A DNA stretch of 29,996 nucleotides, taken from IMG/VR virus record IMGVR_UViG_3300042924_003398, positions 1 to 29,996 of that record; one strand, given 5' to 3'. The notes under the pieces are model-generated. The model was not told the origin of the DNA, did not search any database, and saw nothing but the letters and a program-made list of their open reading frames with translations. Positions within the stretch are counted from its first letter, which is position 1; each line of letters begins with the position of its first letter. The stretch is from a virus. The position numbers and the translations under genes were made by a program. Below are positions 13,958-21,424 of this stretch, in pieces.

Positions 13958-14455
13958 ATGTCGGGAGAATGGCGGCGCAAGGATCGAGACGAGAAGTCGA
14001 AGATTAACCTCGCGCGTCCCGAGGCGAAGATCTTTTACGCGATGGTTAAGGAGGCTCGCGGGAATAAGCGAGCACTTGCCGGAGTCAGCGTCGCGCAAGA
14101 CGAACTCGGACTCCCGACTTCGTGGCTTCGGGAACGGGTCGCGGGTCGAATCCGGGTTAAACCCGTCGATCTCGAAGTCTTGCAGCGGTTAATTAATATC
14201 GCGAAGTCTCGCGTCTACCATTCGGGGATTACCGTCGAGGAGGCGACCGCTCGACGTCGAGAGAATGCGAAGCCGTCCGCGGAGCTTGCGGAGTATCGAC
14301 GAGCCGTCCGCCGTATGTGCCGAGAGTGCGTCGGGTGCGACGGTCGGGATAAAGACGAGGATCTCGAATGCCCGGACGGATCTTGCCCGCTGCGTCCGAT
14401 CTCTCCGCTTAAACTCTCCGCGAAACCGATCGTAATTGGGGAGACGTGGGAGTAA
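13958..14455 (+). CDS. Cys-rich phage protein of unknown function
   Basis: The frame is open farther upstream inside the preceding gene, but the ATG at 13958 is chosen because it sits exactly behind a leaderless -10. The 165-aa product is basic, with a conserved helical middle and a C-terminal cysteine cluster (MCRECVGCDGRD then ECPDGSCPLRPISPL) that would bind zinc. This C-terminal motif is recurrent in phage proteins of unknown role near packaging genes. Possibly a late regulator; not shown. It ends about 10 bases before the tRNA-like stretch. Confidence 0.6.
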   Translation: MSGEWRRKDRDEKSKINLARPEAKIFYAMVKEARGNKRALAGVSVAQDELGLPTSWLRERVAGRIRVKPVDLEVLQRLINIAKSRVYHSGITVEEATARRRENAKPSAELAEYRRAVRRMCRECVGCDGRDKDEDLECPDGSCPLRPISPLKLSAKPIVIGETWE

Positions 14456-14465
14456 ACTCTCGACG

Positions 14466-14538
14466 GGGCCGCGTGGACGCTTCGCTTTATCCCGAGAGAT
14501 GAGCGGGGGAACCCGAGGTTCGACTCCTCGGCGGCTCC
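14466..14538 (+). other. tRNA-like relic or candidate attachment-type sequence
   Basis: GGGCCGC (14466-14472) can pair with GCGGCTC (14531-14537) as a 7-bp acceptor stem with one G-U pair. A perfect T-arm lies before it: CGAGG-TTCGACT-CCTCG (14514-14530). The 41 bases between fit tRNA spacing, and CCCG/CGGG can form most of an anticodon stem, but the D-arm does not fold and loop position 33 is A rather than U. It is not a functional canonical tRNA. A decayed tRNA, or a copy of a host tRNA 3' end as in attP sites, are the alternatives. Confidence 0.35.
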
Positions 14539-14539
14539 A

Positions 14540-14980
14540 TCACTTCCGACCCGAAGCTTCTCCTCGACGTTCCTTCGGTGCAGCGAATCCGTATTTAAGT
14601 GCGAAGAGAGGACGGGCGGATCGGTACTCGATCGCGAGGACTCGGTCGGCGTGAAGGGCTTTACGCGGCGACAAATACTTCGAGTGAAGACGCATAGTCT
14701 CGGCGGCCCATTTGCGCGAGTGCCAATCGCTTACGGATAAGTGCGCGAGCTCGTGAAGGATCGTCTCCTTATTTTGACCGGAGCATAGGCTTACGGAGTA
14801 TTCGTCGAAGTCAGCCTCTCCGTCGTAGCACCCGATCGATCCCTCGGGGTGCGAGTGCAGGATCACGGAGTCGACTCGGATCTTCTCGGTCTCGGATACT
14901 CTTTCAAGGAACGCGATCGTCGGCTTCCACGCGTCGACCTTCTCGACGGGCTTATCTTCGGGAACGATTAGTCGAATCAT
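14540..14980 (-). CDS. SprT-like zinc metalloprotease (HExxH)
   Basis: The only minus-strand gene in the window. The 146-aa product has KETILHELAHLSVSDWHSRKW: H76, E77 and H80 form the HExxH zinc site and H87 is a likely third ligand, as in SprT-type proteases. Host SprT/Spartan-type proteins cut proteins cross-linked to DNA; a substrate here is unknown. It faces the HNH gene head to head across 14 bases and converges on the tRNA-like stretch. Its start has no Shine-Dalgarno site, but TAGAAT lies nine bases upstream, so it has its own promoter. This layout is typical of a moron: an added, independently transcribed gene. Confidence 0.75.
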   Translation of the reverse strand: MIRLIVPEDKPVEKVDAWKPTIAFLERVSETEKIRVDSVILHSHPEGSIGCYDGEADFDEYSVSLCSGQNKETILHELAHLSVSDWHSRKWAAETMRLHSKYLSPRKALHADRVLAIEYRSARPLFALKYGFAAPKERRGEASGRK

Positions 14981-14989
14981 AGGAAGGGG

Positions 14990-14995
14990 ATTCTA
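14990..14995 (-). promoter_or_regulatory. -10 element (TAGAAT) for the metalloprotease gene
   Basis: Read on the minus strand, TAGAAT is followed by nine C/T-rich bases and the start codon, giving a nearly leaderless message. It overlaps the ATG of the divergent HNH gene, so the two genes may compete. No clear -35 was found. Confidence 0.5.
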
Positions 14996-15294
14996 TGCGG
15001 AAACCTTGCCTCGTATGCGGAGCGGTCTCGGAGGGTTCGCGATGCCCGACGCACGCTCTACGGGATACCCGGAAGCGAGAAGGGTACGGGTACGCGTGGG
15101 CCGTACGCTCCCGAGAGTTCCGCAAGCGGTATCCGTTTTGTGCGATATGCAACCGGGGCGGAAATGGGATCGAGCTCCACGTCGACCATATCGTCCCGCG
15201 TTCCCTCGGCGGATCGGACGACTATTCGAACCTCCGTACGTTGTGCGGGGATTGTCACCGTCGATACGGACGAACGCGACGCTCGAAGGGGTAG
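14995..15294 (+). CDS. HNH endonuclease (packaging-associated)
   Basis: The ATG follows GGAAGGGG. The 99-aa product has two N-terminal CxxC-type pairs (CLVC, CAIC), then the HNH core LHVDHIVPRSLGGSDDYSNLRTLCGDCHRRYG with His-His, Asn and the final CxxC. In HK97-like phages a small HNH protein next to terminase is required for cos cleavage and genome packaging; the position just before terminase genes fits. Zinc is held by the flanking cysteines. Confidence 0.9.
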   Translation: MRKPCLVCGAVSEGSRCPTHALRDTRKREGYGYAWAVRSREFRKRYPFCAICNRGGNGIELHVDHIVPRSLGGSDDYSNLRTLCGDCHRRYGRTRRSKG

Positions 15295-15329
15295 GGGGGT
15301 TTATTTGCAGCACGCTACGACCGCAGTAT

Positions 15330-15376
15330 CCGACCCCCCAAGCCGCAGACGGTCGGGGAGGTTTTTCGGTTTTTGT
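15330..15376 (+). terminator. Terminator-like hairpin before the ParB-like gene
   Basis: CCGACC (15330-15335) pairs with GGTCGG (15351-15356); T-runs follow at 15362 and 15370. A competing stem, GGGGGGT (15294-15300) with ACCCCCC (15333-15339), would disrupt it, which suggests an attenuator-like switch. Confidence 0.45.
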
Positions 15377-15410
15377 TACCGAACGGGTTTCGGTTCGGAA
15401 CTCGAACCGT

Positions 15411-15416
15411 TACACT
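15411..15416 (+). promoter_or_regulatory. Leaderless promoter -10 (TACACT) of the packaging operon
   Basis: TACACT is followed by six bases (CGGCGA) and the ATG at 15423, with no Shine-Dalgarno site. A dyad CGGTTCG/CGAACCG (15391-15397 and 15403-15409) lies directly upstream and could be an operator. This is the likely start of late packaging and structural transcription. Confidence 0.65.
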
Positions 15417-15422
15417 CGGCGA

Positions 15423-15923
15423 ATGAGTAAACCCCTACGGAATCGAATCGTCGGACTCGGGGCGGAAGATCCCGAGCAGCTCCTCGCGAACCCCGGTAAT
15501 TTCCGCGGTCACCCTATCCGACAACGGGACGCGCTCCTCGCGCTCCTCGACGAAGTCGGGTTCGTCGCACCCGTGATCGTGAACCGGACGACGGGTCACC
15601 TCGTCGACGGGCATCTTCGCGTCGAGCTCGCTCTCTCGCGAGACGAGAAAGCGATCCCCGTCTCGTACGTCGAACTTACCGCAGACGAGGAGCGGCTCGT
15701 CCTTGCGACGTATGACCCGGTCGGAGATCTCGCCTATGCGGACTCCGCTCGCCTCCGTGAACTCCTCGAAGACGTGACGTCGGGCGAAGCCGCAGTTATG
15801 CAACTGCTCGCGTCCGTCGCGACCGAGGCGGGCGTCCTCGACGCGGTCGTAAACCCTACGCCCAAGCCCGAGCGGAAGGTAACTTGCCCGAGCTGCGGCG
15901 AGGAGTTCGCTCCTCGTGGGTAG
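15423..15923 (+). CDS. ParB-like nuclease-domain protein with C-terminal zinc ribbon
   Basis: Start fixed by the leaderless promoter. The 166-aa product carries the ParB/Srx motifs: NPGNFRGHPIRQRDALLALLDEVGFVAPVIVN, then GHLVDGHLRVELAL (the GxxRxxA-type box) and the DPVGD segment. Phage ParB-like proteins next to terminase are often linked to DNA modification or packaging regulation. The C-terminal CPSCGEEF is half a zinc ribbon. The last eight bases overlap the small terminase gene. Confidence 0.8.
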   Translation: MSKPLRNRIVGLGAEDPEQLLANPGNFRGHPIRQRDALLALLDEVGFVAPVIVNRTTGHLVDGHLRVELALSRDEKAIPVSYVELTADEERLVLATYDPVGDLAYADSARLRELLEDVTSGEAAVMQLLASVATEAGVLDAVVNPTPKPERKVTCPSCGEEFAPRG

Positions 15924-16401
15924 CCGAGGGCCGCAACCGAAGCCGACGAGGTTAAAACTTCTTTCGGGAGAGACGCGTCCGAGCGTGATTAATTACGCGG
16001 AGCCGATTCCCGCGGGCGGATCAATGGCTCCTCCGAGCGATCTCCGACCCGAGGCTCGCGTCGTATGGGAGCGAATCCTCGACGCTCTCGGATCGACCGG
16101 AGTCTTAACCTCGGCGGATCGCGATATCCTGCGGCTTTACTGCGAGGCGTACGTCCGCTATGTTGAAGCCGAGACAATGCTCGCGAAGACGGGGCCTCTC
16201 TTGAAAGGGCGAGCGGGAGAGTTCGTTAAAAACCCGCTGCACCAAATCGTCCGCGATAATGCGGAGAGTGTGAAGAAATACGCGCGAGAGTTGGGCTTAA
16301 CCCCGGCGGCTCGTTCGGGACTGCGAGGCGTAATCGATGACGGAGCGAACTCCGCAACCGCGAAGCTCGAAGCGATCATTAAAGCCGCGCGCCGAGCCTA
16401 A
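15916..16401 (+). CDS. terS: Terminase small subunit, P27 family
   Basis: GTG start within the end of the ParB-like gene. The 161-aa product begins MGSRGPQPKPTRLKLLSGE, typical of the P27-type small subunit (Terminase_4), with the conserved LTSADRDILRLYCEAYVRY helix and a C-terminal ARELGLTPAARSGL block. It recognises the packaging start and hands the DNA to the large subunit encoded immediately downstream. Confidence 0.9.
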   Translation: MGSRGPQPKPTRLKLLSGETRPSVINYAEPIPAGGSMAPPSDLRPEARVVWERILDALGSTGVLTSADRDILRLYCEAYVRYVEAETMLAKTGPLLKGRAGEFVKNPLHQIVRDNAESVKKYARELGLTPAARSGLRGVIDDGANSATAKLEAIIKAARRA

Positions 16402-17851
16402 GTCCGAAGGGCCGCTCGTCGCGGAATTTATCGAGACGTTTTGCCGACTCTCGAAAGGAGACGGTGCGGGGAAGTTAATTAAACTCCGACCGTGGCAAAA
16501 GGAAATCCTCGACGAACTCTTCGAGCTTAAAAAAGACGGTCGACGCCGCAAGCGTCGCGGGCTCCTTCTCCTTCCGAGGAAGAATGGGAAGTCCCTCCTT
16601 GCCTCGGGGATCGCTCTTTATTCGCTCTTTACCGAAGTCGGAGCGTACGTCGGCGTCGTCGCCTCCGACCGCGCGCAAGGTCGAATCGTCTTTCGCGAGT
16701 GCGCTCGTATGGTTGAACTCGACCCCGTCCTCTCGTCGAAGCTTCGCGTCCTCCGCGACGTGATCGAATATCCCGAGACGGGCTCCGTCCTCCGCGTGCT
16801 CTCGTCCGACTCCGACGCTGCGGAAGGGTACGACTTCTCCGCTCTTATCTTCGACGAGCTGCATACGCAACCGAACGACCGACTATGGGCGACGGTTAAC
16901 CTCGGCTCCGGTACGCGGAAGAATCCGCTCGTCCTCGCGATCTCGACCGCGGGTTCGAAGACGGACGCGAAGGGTCAAGATTCAATCTGCTATCGACTCT
17001 TTCAATACGGGCAACGGCTCGCCTCGGGGGAGATTGAAGACGAGTCTTTTTACTTCCGATACTTCCACGCTCCCGACTCTCTCGAATGGGATACGCCCGA
17101 AGCGTGGCAATCGGCGAACCCTGCATACGGAGACTTTCTCGATCCCGACGATTTTAGTTCCGCGGTTAAGTCACTTCCGCGCGACGCGTTCGAGACGAAG
17201 CGTCTTAACCGTTGGATTACCGCAGGGGCGGCGGCGTGGCTTCCTGCGGGCGTCTTCGATAAGTGTCGGACGGATCGACGCTTGCAACCGGGGGAGAAGA
17301 TCGTCGCGGCGTGGGACGGGAGCTTCGACGGGGATAGTTCAGTCCTCGTAGCGTCGACGCTCGATGGGTATATCGAACCGCTCCTCGTCTACGAACGCCC
17401 GCTCGACGATCCGCATTGGCGCGTCGATATCGGCGACGTCGAGGAGGCCGTCCTCGCGCTGCGGTCGAAGTATGAGATCGTCGAACTATGCGCCGACCCG
17501 TACCGTTGGCAACGATCCCTCGAACGCTTCGAGAAGGAGGGAATGAACGTTACCGAATACCCGCAATCCGCCTCCCGAATGGTGAACTGCACGCAAGCCG
17601 CGTTCGAGGCGATCACGCAGGAATCGTTGACGTGGGGCGGGGAGCCGGTGCTCGCCGCAGCTCTCGCGAGGCACGTCGATAACTCTCGAATTAAGATCGA
17701 CCGCTTCGGGCCTCGGCTTACAAAAGAAGGGAGATCCTCCCCGCGGAAAATCGATTGTGCGGTCGCCCTATGTATGGCTCTCGACCGGGCGAGGTATTAT
17801 GCAGCGGAAGCCGCGAAGCCGGCTCGTAGCGTGGGGTTTTTTAGTCTATGA
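16337..17851 (+). CDS. terL: Terminase large subunit
   Basis: The ATG at 16337 has GAGG eight bases upstream and overlaps the small subunit gene by 65 bases. The 504-aa product has a Walker A motif (LLPRKNGKS, 78-86), Walker B (LIFDELH, 170-176), the coupling motif STAG (203-206) and a C-terminal RNase H-like nuclease with D326 (AWDGSFDGD), D386 (CADPYRW) and an Asp near 481 (KIDCAVAL). It is the ATP-driven packaging motor and headful or cos nuclease of an HK97-like phage. Followed by a coupled 44-aa gene. Confidence 0.97.
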   Translation: MTERTPQPRSSKRSLKPRAEPKSEGPLVAEFIETFCRLSKGDGAGKLIKLRPWQKEILDELFELKKDGRRRKRRGLLLLPRKNGKSLLASGIALYSLFTEVGAYVGVVASDRAQGRIVFRECARMVELDPVLSSKLRVLRDVIEYPETGSVLRVLSSDSDAAEGYDFSALIFDELHTQPNDRLWATVNLGSGTRKNPLVLAISTAGSKTDAKGQDSICYRLFQYGQRLASGEIEDESFYFRYFHAPDSLEWDTPEAWQSANPAYGDFLDPDDFSSAVKSLPRDAFETKRLNRWITAGAAAWLPAGVFDKCRTDRRLQPGEKIVAAWDGSFDGDSSVLVASTLDGYIEPLLVYERPLDDPHWRVDIGDVEEAVLALRSKYEIVELCADPYRWQRSLERFEKEGMNVTEYPQSASRMVNCTQAAFEAITQESLTWGGEPVLAAALARHVDNSRIKIDRFGPRLTKEGRSSPRKIDCAVALCMALDRARYYAAEAAKPARSVGFFSL

Positions 17852-17982
17852 TTTCAAATATTATCGAACTCGCAGGGATCGCCCTTCTTCTCGTCGCCGC
17901 GTGGATTCTGCACCCGGCAATTATAATCGGACTCGCGGGGATCTCGTTAATCGCAATCGGATATGCAAGGGGTAAGAAGTGA
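17848..17982 (+). CDS. 44-residue membrane protein between terminase and portal
   Basis: The frame starts with the four-base ATGA overlap with the terminase stop and ends overlapping the GTG of the portal. The product is almost wholly hydrophobic, with two possible membrane segments (about 5-21 and 23-39), and ends YARGKK. A micro-protein coupled between TerL and portal is not standard; it might tether head assembly to the membrane or be a lysis/exclusion peptide. Function unknown. Confidence 0.6.
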   Translation: MISNIIELAGIALLLVAAWILHPAIIIGLAGISLIAIGYARGKK

Positions 17983-19268
17983 GCGTTATTCGTCGCATTC
18001 TTTCGGGGAGCTCCGAGGAGCGAAACTTAAACGGGCTCGGTCTTCTTCCGCAAGCGTTCGACCGCGTCCCTTCGTTGACGATTCAACGCGTCGACCCGAA
18101 GTCCGTCCTCGGACTTTCGACGGCTTGGGCGTGCGTACGAATCCTAAGTGACCTCACCTCGACGATGCCGATCGACTCGTTCCGGAGGGATCAGGGTCAA
18201 CGGCGACCGTATCGTCCGGGCGGCGTCAAGCCGAATTGGATTACGCAACCCGTACCGAACGAAGTCTCGTATTCGATTCAATCGGTCATCTCGGAAATCG
18301 TAACCTCGTTAATGCTTTCGGGGAACGCATACGTATACGCCCCGCGTGACCCCGAGACGCTCGAACCGCTAATGGTAAAAGTGTTGCACCCCGAGTCGGT
18401 CACCATTACGCGCACGAATGGGAAGCTGCAATATATCGTCCGCAACTCCGACCAAGTCGAGGGAAGCGTCTACGGCCCGGAAACGATTTTGCATATCCCG
18501 CTAATCCGTCTCCCGGGTGCGGACTACGGTCTCTCTCCGCTCGACGCGCTGCGGAATACGTTCGCCCTCGGACTTACCGTCGAGGAGTACGCGCAACGCT
18601 TCTTCGCAACGGGTAGCACGCCGACGGGCGTAATCGAAGTCGCCGATTCCTCGTTGACTCCCGACCAAGTTAAAGCGATTAAAGAGGGTTGGATTCGCCA
18701 TCACACCGGAGCGAATATGCACACTCCGGGCGTCCTCGTTGGTGCGACGTTTAAAGCTCTCTCGTTCCGACCCGAGGACGCGCAGCTCCTCGGCTCGCGA
18801 GAGTTCACGGTTAACGAGATCGCTCGAATCTACCGCGTGCCTCCCGCACTTCTCGCGGTCACGACGCCGGGTGCTATGTCGTACGGATCGGTCGAGCAGC
18901 TTTCCGAGGACTTCGTCCGCTTTACACTTCGGCCATTGGCGGAGCTTATCGAGCGAGCACTCTCGACGCTAATCCCGCTTCCCGAGGCATTCGTAAAGTT
19001 GAATATGGACGCGCTTCTTCGAGGCTCGACCGAGGCTCGATATAACGCGTACGCTAAGGGGCTCGCTTCCGGTTGGTTGAGCGTTTCAGAAATTAGACGA
19101 AGTGAGGATCTCTCGCCGATCGAGGACGAATCCGCCGACGCATATCGTCAACCGCTTAACGAGTCCGACGCCGCTATCGCTGCGGCCCGTCAAAAAGCGG
19201 ACGTCTTCGCAATCCTTATCGGCGCGGGTATGACGCCCGAGGAAGCGAAAAAGATCTCGGGTCTATGA
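17979..19268 (+). CDS. Portal protein, HK97 family
   Basis: GTG start. The 429-aa product shows the portal family order: SVLGLSTAWACVRILSDLTSTMP, SLMLSGNAYVY, ILHIPLIRLPGADYGLSPL, and the C-terminal ARIYRVPPALLAV block followed by EQLSEDFVRFTLRPL. It forms the dodecameric DNA gate at one capsid vertex and the binding site for terminase and connector. Four-base overlap with the next gene. Confidence 0.95.
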   Translation: MSVIRRILSGSSEERNLNGLGLLPQAFDRVPSLTIQRVDPKSVLGLSTAWACVRILSDLTSTMPIDSFRRDQGQRRPYRPGGVKPNWITQPVPNEVSYSIQSVISEIVTSLMLSGNAYVYAPRDPETLEPLMVKVLHPESVTITRTNGKLQYIVRNSDQVEGSVYGPETILHIPLIRLPGADYGLSPLDALRNTFALGLTVEEYAQRFFATGSTPTGVIEVADSSLTPDQVKAIKEGWIRHHTGANMHTPGVLVGATFKALSFRPEDAQLLGSREFTVNEIARIYRVPPALLAVTTPGAMSYGSVEQLSEDFVRFTLRPLAELIERALSTLIPLPEAFVKLNMDALLRGSTEARYNAYAKGLASGWLSVSEIRRSEDLSPIEDESADAYRQPLNESDAAIAAARQKADVFAILIGAGMTPEEAKKISGL

Positions 19269-19531
19269 GCCTCTCAGTCGCGCAGGGAACCGTTACCGCT
19301 ACGGCTCGCGAGATCTTCCATTGCCGCGCGGAAGTCTGCATTCTCTCCCTGCACAATCACTCCGGCGGAGCGGTGTATATCGGCGAAGCCGGAGTTACGA
19401 CGACGACGGGATACGAGATTCGCAATAACGGGGAATTTATTTTGACGATTTACAACGAAGACAAGCTCTTCGGCGTTGTGAGTAACGGAACCGCGACGAT
19501 CGATATCCTCCATACCCAACCGAACCCGTGA
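19265..19531 (+). CDS. Small beta-rich structural protein (possible capsid decoration)
   Basis: The 88-aa product has beta-rich sequence with a GGAVYIGEAGVTTTTGYEIRN segment like the small head or decoration proteins of other phages. It lies between portal and protease with four-base overlaps on both sides. Role inferred from position and composition only. Confidence 0.55.
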   Translation: MSLSVAQGTVTATAREIFHCRAEVCILSLHNHSGGAVYIGEAGVTTTTGYEIRNNGEFILTIYNEDKLFGVVSNGTATIDILHTQPNP

Positions 19532-21309
19532 GCTCGATTGTTATCGACGTCGACGGGACGATCGATTTAAACGGGAAGCCGAACGAACCGCTTATTGCCG
19601 CACTTAATCGACGCGTCGCCGAGGGCGATCGAATCGTCGTCGTCTCTTCACGTCAAGAGTCCCGACTCCGAGAGACGAAGTTCTTTCTCGACGATGCGGG
19701 GCTTGGGTATTCCGAGATCTACCTCTCCGATTTCCCCGAAGGGCCGAACGCGGGTAATGCGTTTAAGTCGTATAAAGTTTTTAAGCTAATCGAGGACGGC
19801 TACGAGATCGACGAGGCGATCGATAACGACGCCGAGATCCGTCGCATTTATCGGGGAATGGGGATCGACGCATTTACGGCGGAGGAGTACCTCGCCGATA
19901 ACTCGCGTTCGACCGAGGGACGAGCGATCGATCCGAACGGGTACGAGCCGACCGCAGCGATGCGCGAAGAAGCCGAACGCGGTCTCGAATGGCGGCGTGA
20001 ATACAACCGAGGCGGGACGCTCGTCGGCGTCGCACGAGCTCGCGATATCGCCGCAGGGAAGAGACTCCCCGCGGATACCGTCCTCCGTATGCGATCATAT
20101 TTCGCACGTCACGAAGTCGATAAAGAGGCGCAGGGATTCCGACCGGGTGAAGACGGCTTCCCGTCGGCGGGTAGAATTGCGTGGGCATTGTGGGGAGGAG
20201 ATCCCGCGCAAGCGTGGGTCGAGTCTATTATCGAAACGTTCTCCGAGGAGAAGTCAACGAATAAGACGGGAGAGATAATGGGAATCGAGTTCCGAACCGC
20301 TACGGCGCACCTTCGCGCAGTCGACCCGGAGGGAATGACGTTCGAGGGGTACGCTTCGCTTTTCGATTCGCCGAGCGGCGAAGGAGTCGATCCCGAGATC
20401 GTCAAGAAGGGCGCATTCTCCCGAAGCCTCGCCGCTGCGCGACGCGGCGAATGGGACGTCCGCGCGTATCAGGATCACGACCCGAAGCTTCTTCTCGGTA
20501 CGACGAAGTCGGGAACGCTTGAACTTGAAGAAAACGAGAAGGGCCTCCTCGCCCGTATCCGTCTTAACCCTAATATCTCGTGGCACCGCGACCTCGCGGA
20601 GCTCGTTCGAACTATGTCGTCTTCGCTCGGAATGAGCTTCGGATTTTATTCAACCCGAGCGAATACGATTAACGATGACGGCGTCCGGGAACTGCGCGAC
20701 GTTAAGCTCGTCGAAGTCTCCGCGTTGACGGGGCTCCAACCGTACTACCCGGGAACGCTCTCGCTCGTCGCCGTTCGATCCCTTGCGGATAAAGCCGGCG
20801 TTGATACGGCCGAGCTCCGAGACGCGCTCTCCGCGATGCTCGCGGGGAAACTGCGCGGGGATCACGCTAAGTCGATTACTGCCGCTCTCGAAGTCTCGCT
20901 CCGAGACGTCGAAGGAGTCCCGACGAAGTTCCCGGGAGATGCCGAGGAGCCCGTCGAGAAGATCGAGGAGCCCGTCGTCGAAGAGGAGAAGAAGCCCGAG
21001 GAGAAGCGTTCGGTCGCCGAGGATCTCGGGATCGTCGTCTCGGATCTCTCCGAAGCCGTCGCCGCTGCGGACGCAGGGGTCGCGACTGCGGAGCAGCTCG
21101 CCCTTATCGTGACCGCTGCGAAGGGCGTTATCGACGAGGCCGCGGCGGAGCCCGTCGAGCTCGACGTAATGCCGGGCGAGACGGTTCCGTCCGAGGAGAT
21201 GCCCGAGCACGAGGACGGCGAGAAGATTAAAATCGAGATCGAGGTAACCGTCCCACGATCAATTCGCGAGAAGGAACTCGAACTCCTCGATCTCTCGCGT
21301 AAGATTTAA
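19528..21309 (+). CDS. HAD phosphatase / phage-domain / S78 prohead protease / acidic tail fusion
   Basis: The 593-aa product has four parts. Residues 1-125 look like a HAD-type phosphatase of polynucleotide-3'-phosphatase kind: DVDGT with D7 and D9, a VVVSSRQ strand and a terminal DNDAEIR. Residues about 130-240 form a domain seen beside phage proteases (RGGTLVGVARARDIAAGKRL, then FARHEVDKE). Residues 251-430 are the HK97 prohead protease (S78), with catalytic H317 in QDHDP and S370 in GMSFGF. The remainder (about 440-593) is acidic, Glu/Pro/Lys-rich and helical, scaffold-like. An internal ATG at 20278 with GGGAG five bases upstream starts exactly at the protease, so a shorter protease form may also be made. 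Confidence 0.85.
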   Translation: MSSIVIDVDGTIDLNGKPNEPLIAALNRRVAEGDRIVVVSSRQESRLRETKFFLDDAGLGYSEIYLSDFPEGPNAGNAFKSYKVFKLIEDGYEIDEAIDNDAEIRRIYRGMGIDAFTAEEYLADNSRSTEGRAIDPNGYEPTAAMREEAERGLEWRREYNRGGTLVGVARARDIAAGKRLPADTVLRMRSYFARHEVDKEAQGFRPGEDGFPSAGRIAWALWGGDPAQAWVESIIETFSEEKSTNKTGEIMGIEFRTATAHLRAVDPEGMTFEGYASLFDSPSGEGVDPEIVKKGAFSRSLAAARRGEWDVRAYQDHDPKLLLGTTKSGTLELEENEKGLLARIRLNPNISWHRDLAELVRTMSSSLGMSFGFYSTRANTINDDGVRELRDVKLVEVSALTGLQPYYPGTLSLVAVRSLADKAGVDTAELRDALSAMLAGKLRGDHAKSITAALEVSLRDVEGVPTKFPGDAEEPVEKIEEPVVEEEKKPEEKRSVAEDLGIVVSDLSEAVAAADAGVATAEQLALIVTAAKGVIDEAAAEPVELDVMPGETVPSEEMPEHEDGEKIKIEIEVTVPRSIREKELELLDLSRKI

Positions 21310-21321
21310 GAAGCCTAAACT

Positions 21322-21360
21322 CTAAGGATCGACGTCGACTTAGGTTATCCCCGGATAACC
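21322..21360 (+). promoter_or_regulatory. Nested dyads in the capsid gene leader
   Basis: CTAAG/CTTAG arms (21322-21326, 21339-21343) enclose the 10-base palindrome TCGACGTCGA. Directly after comes GGTTATCC-CC-GGATAACC (21343-21360), a perfect 8-bp dyad. The structured leader may terminate, process or stabilise the capsid message. Confidence 0.5.
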
Positions 21361-21397
21361 GCTCGCCTCGATACCGCAGTCGCGGCAAAGAATAGTT

Positions 21398-21412
21398 TTC
21401 CCGTAATGGGAA
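21398..21412 (+). promoter_or_regulatory. Small hairpin at the capsid ribosome site
   Basis: TTCCC-GTAAT-GGGAA, with the right arm joining the AAGAAGGGG Shine-Dalgarno site, could modulate translation of the capsid gene. Confidence 0.35.
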
Positions 21413-21424
21413 GAAGGGGTTTAT

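Noticed and set aside
14466-14538. Functional tRNA gene
   Set aside because: T-arm and acceptor fit, but the D-arm does not fold, the anticodon stem has a mismatch and position 33 is A; kept only as a tRNA-like stretch.
15381-15409. Second LexA box before the ParB-like gene
   Set aside because: GAAC and GTTC are present, but the spacing (eight bases or reversed order) does not fit GAAC-N4-GTTC; noted only as a separate dyad.
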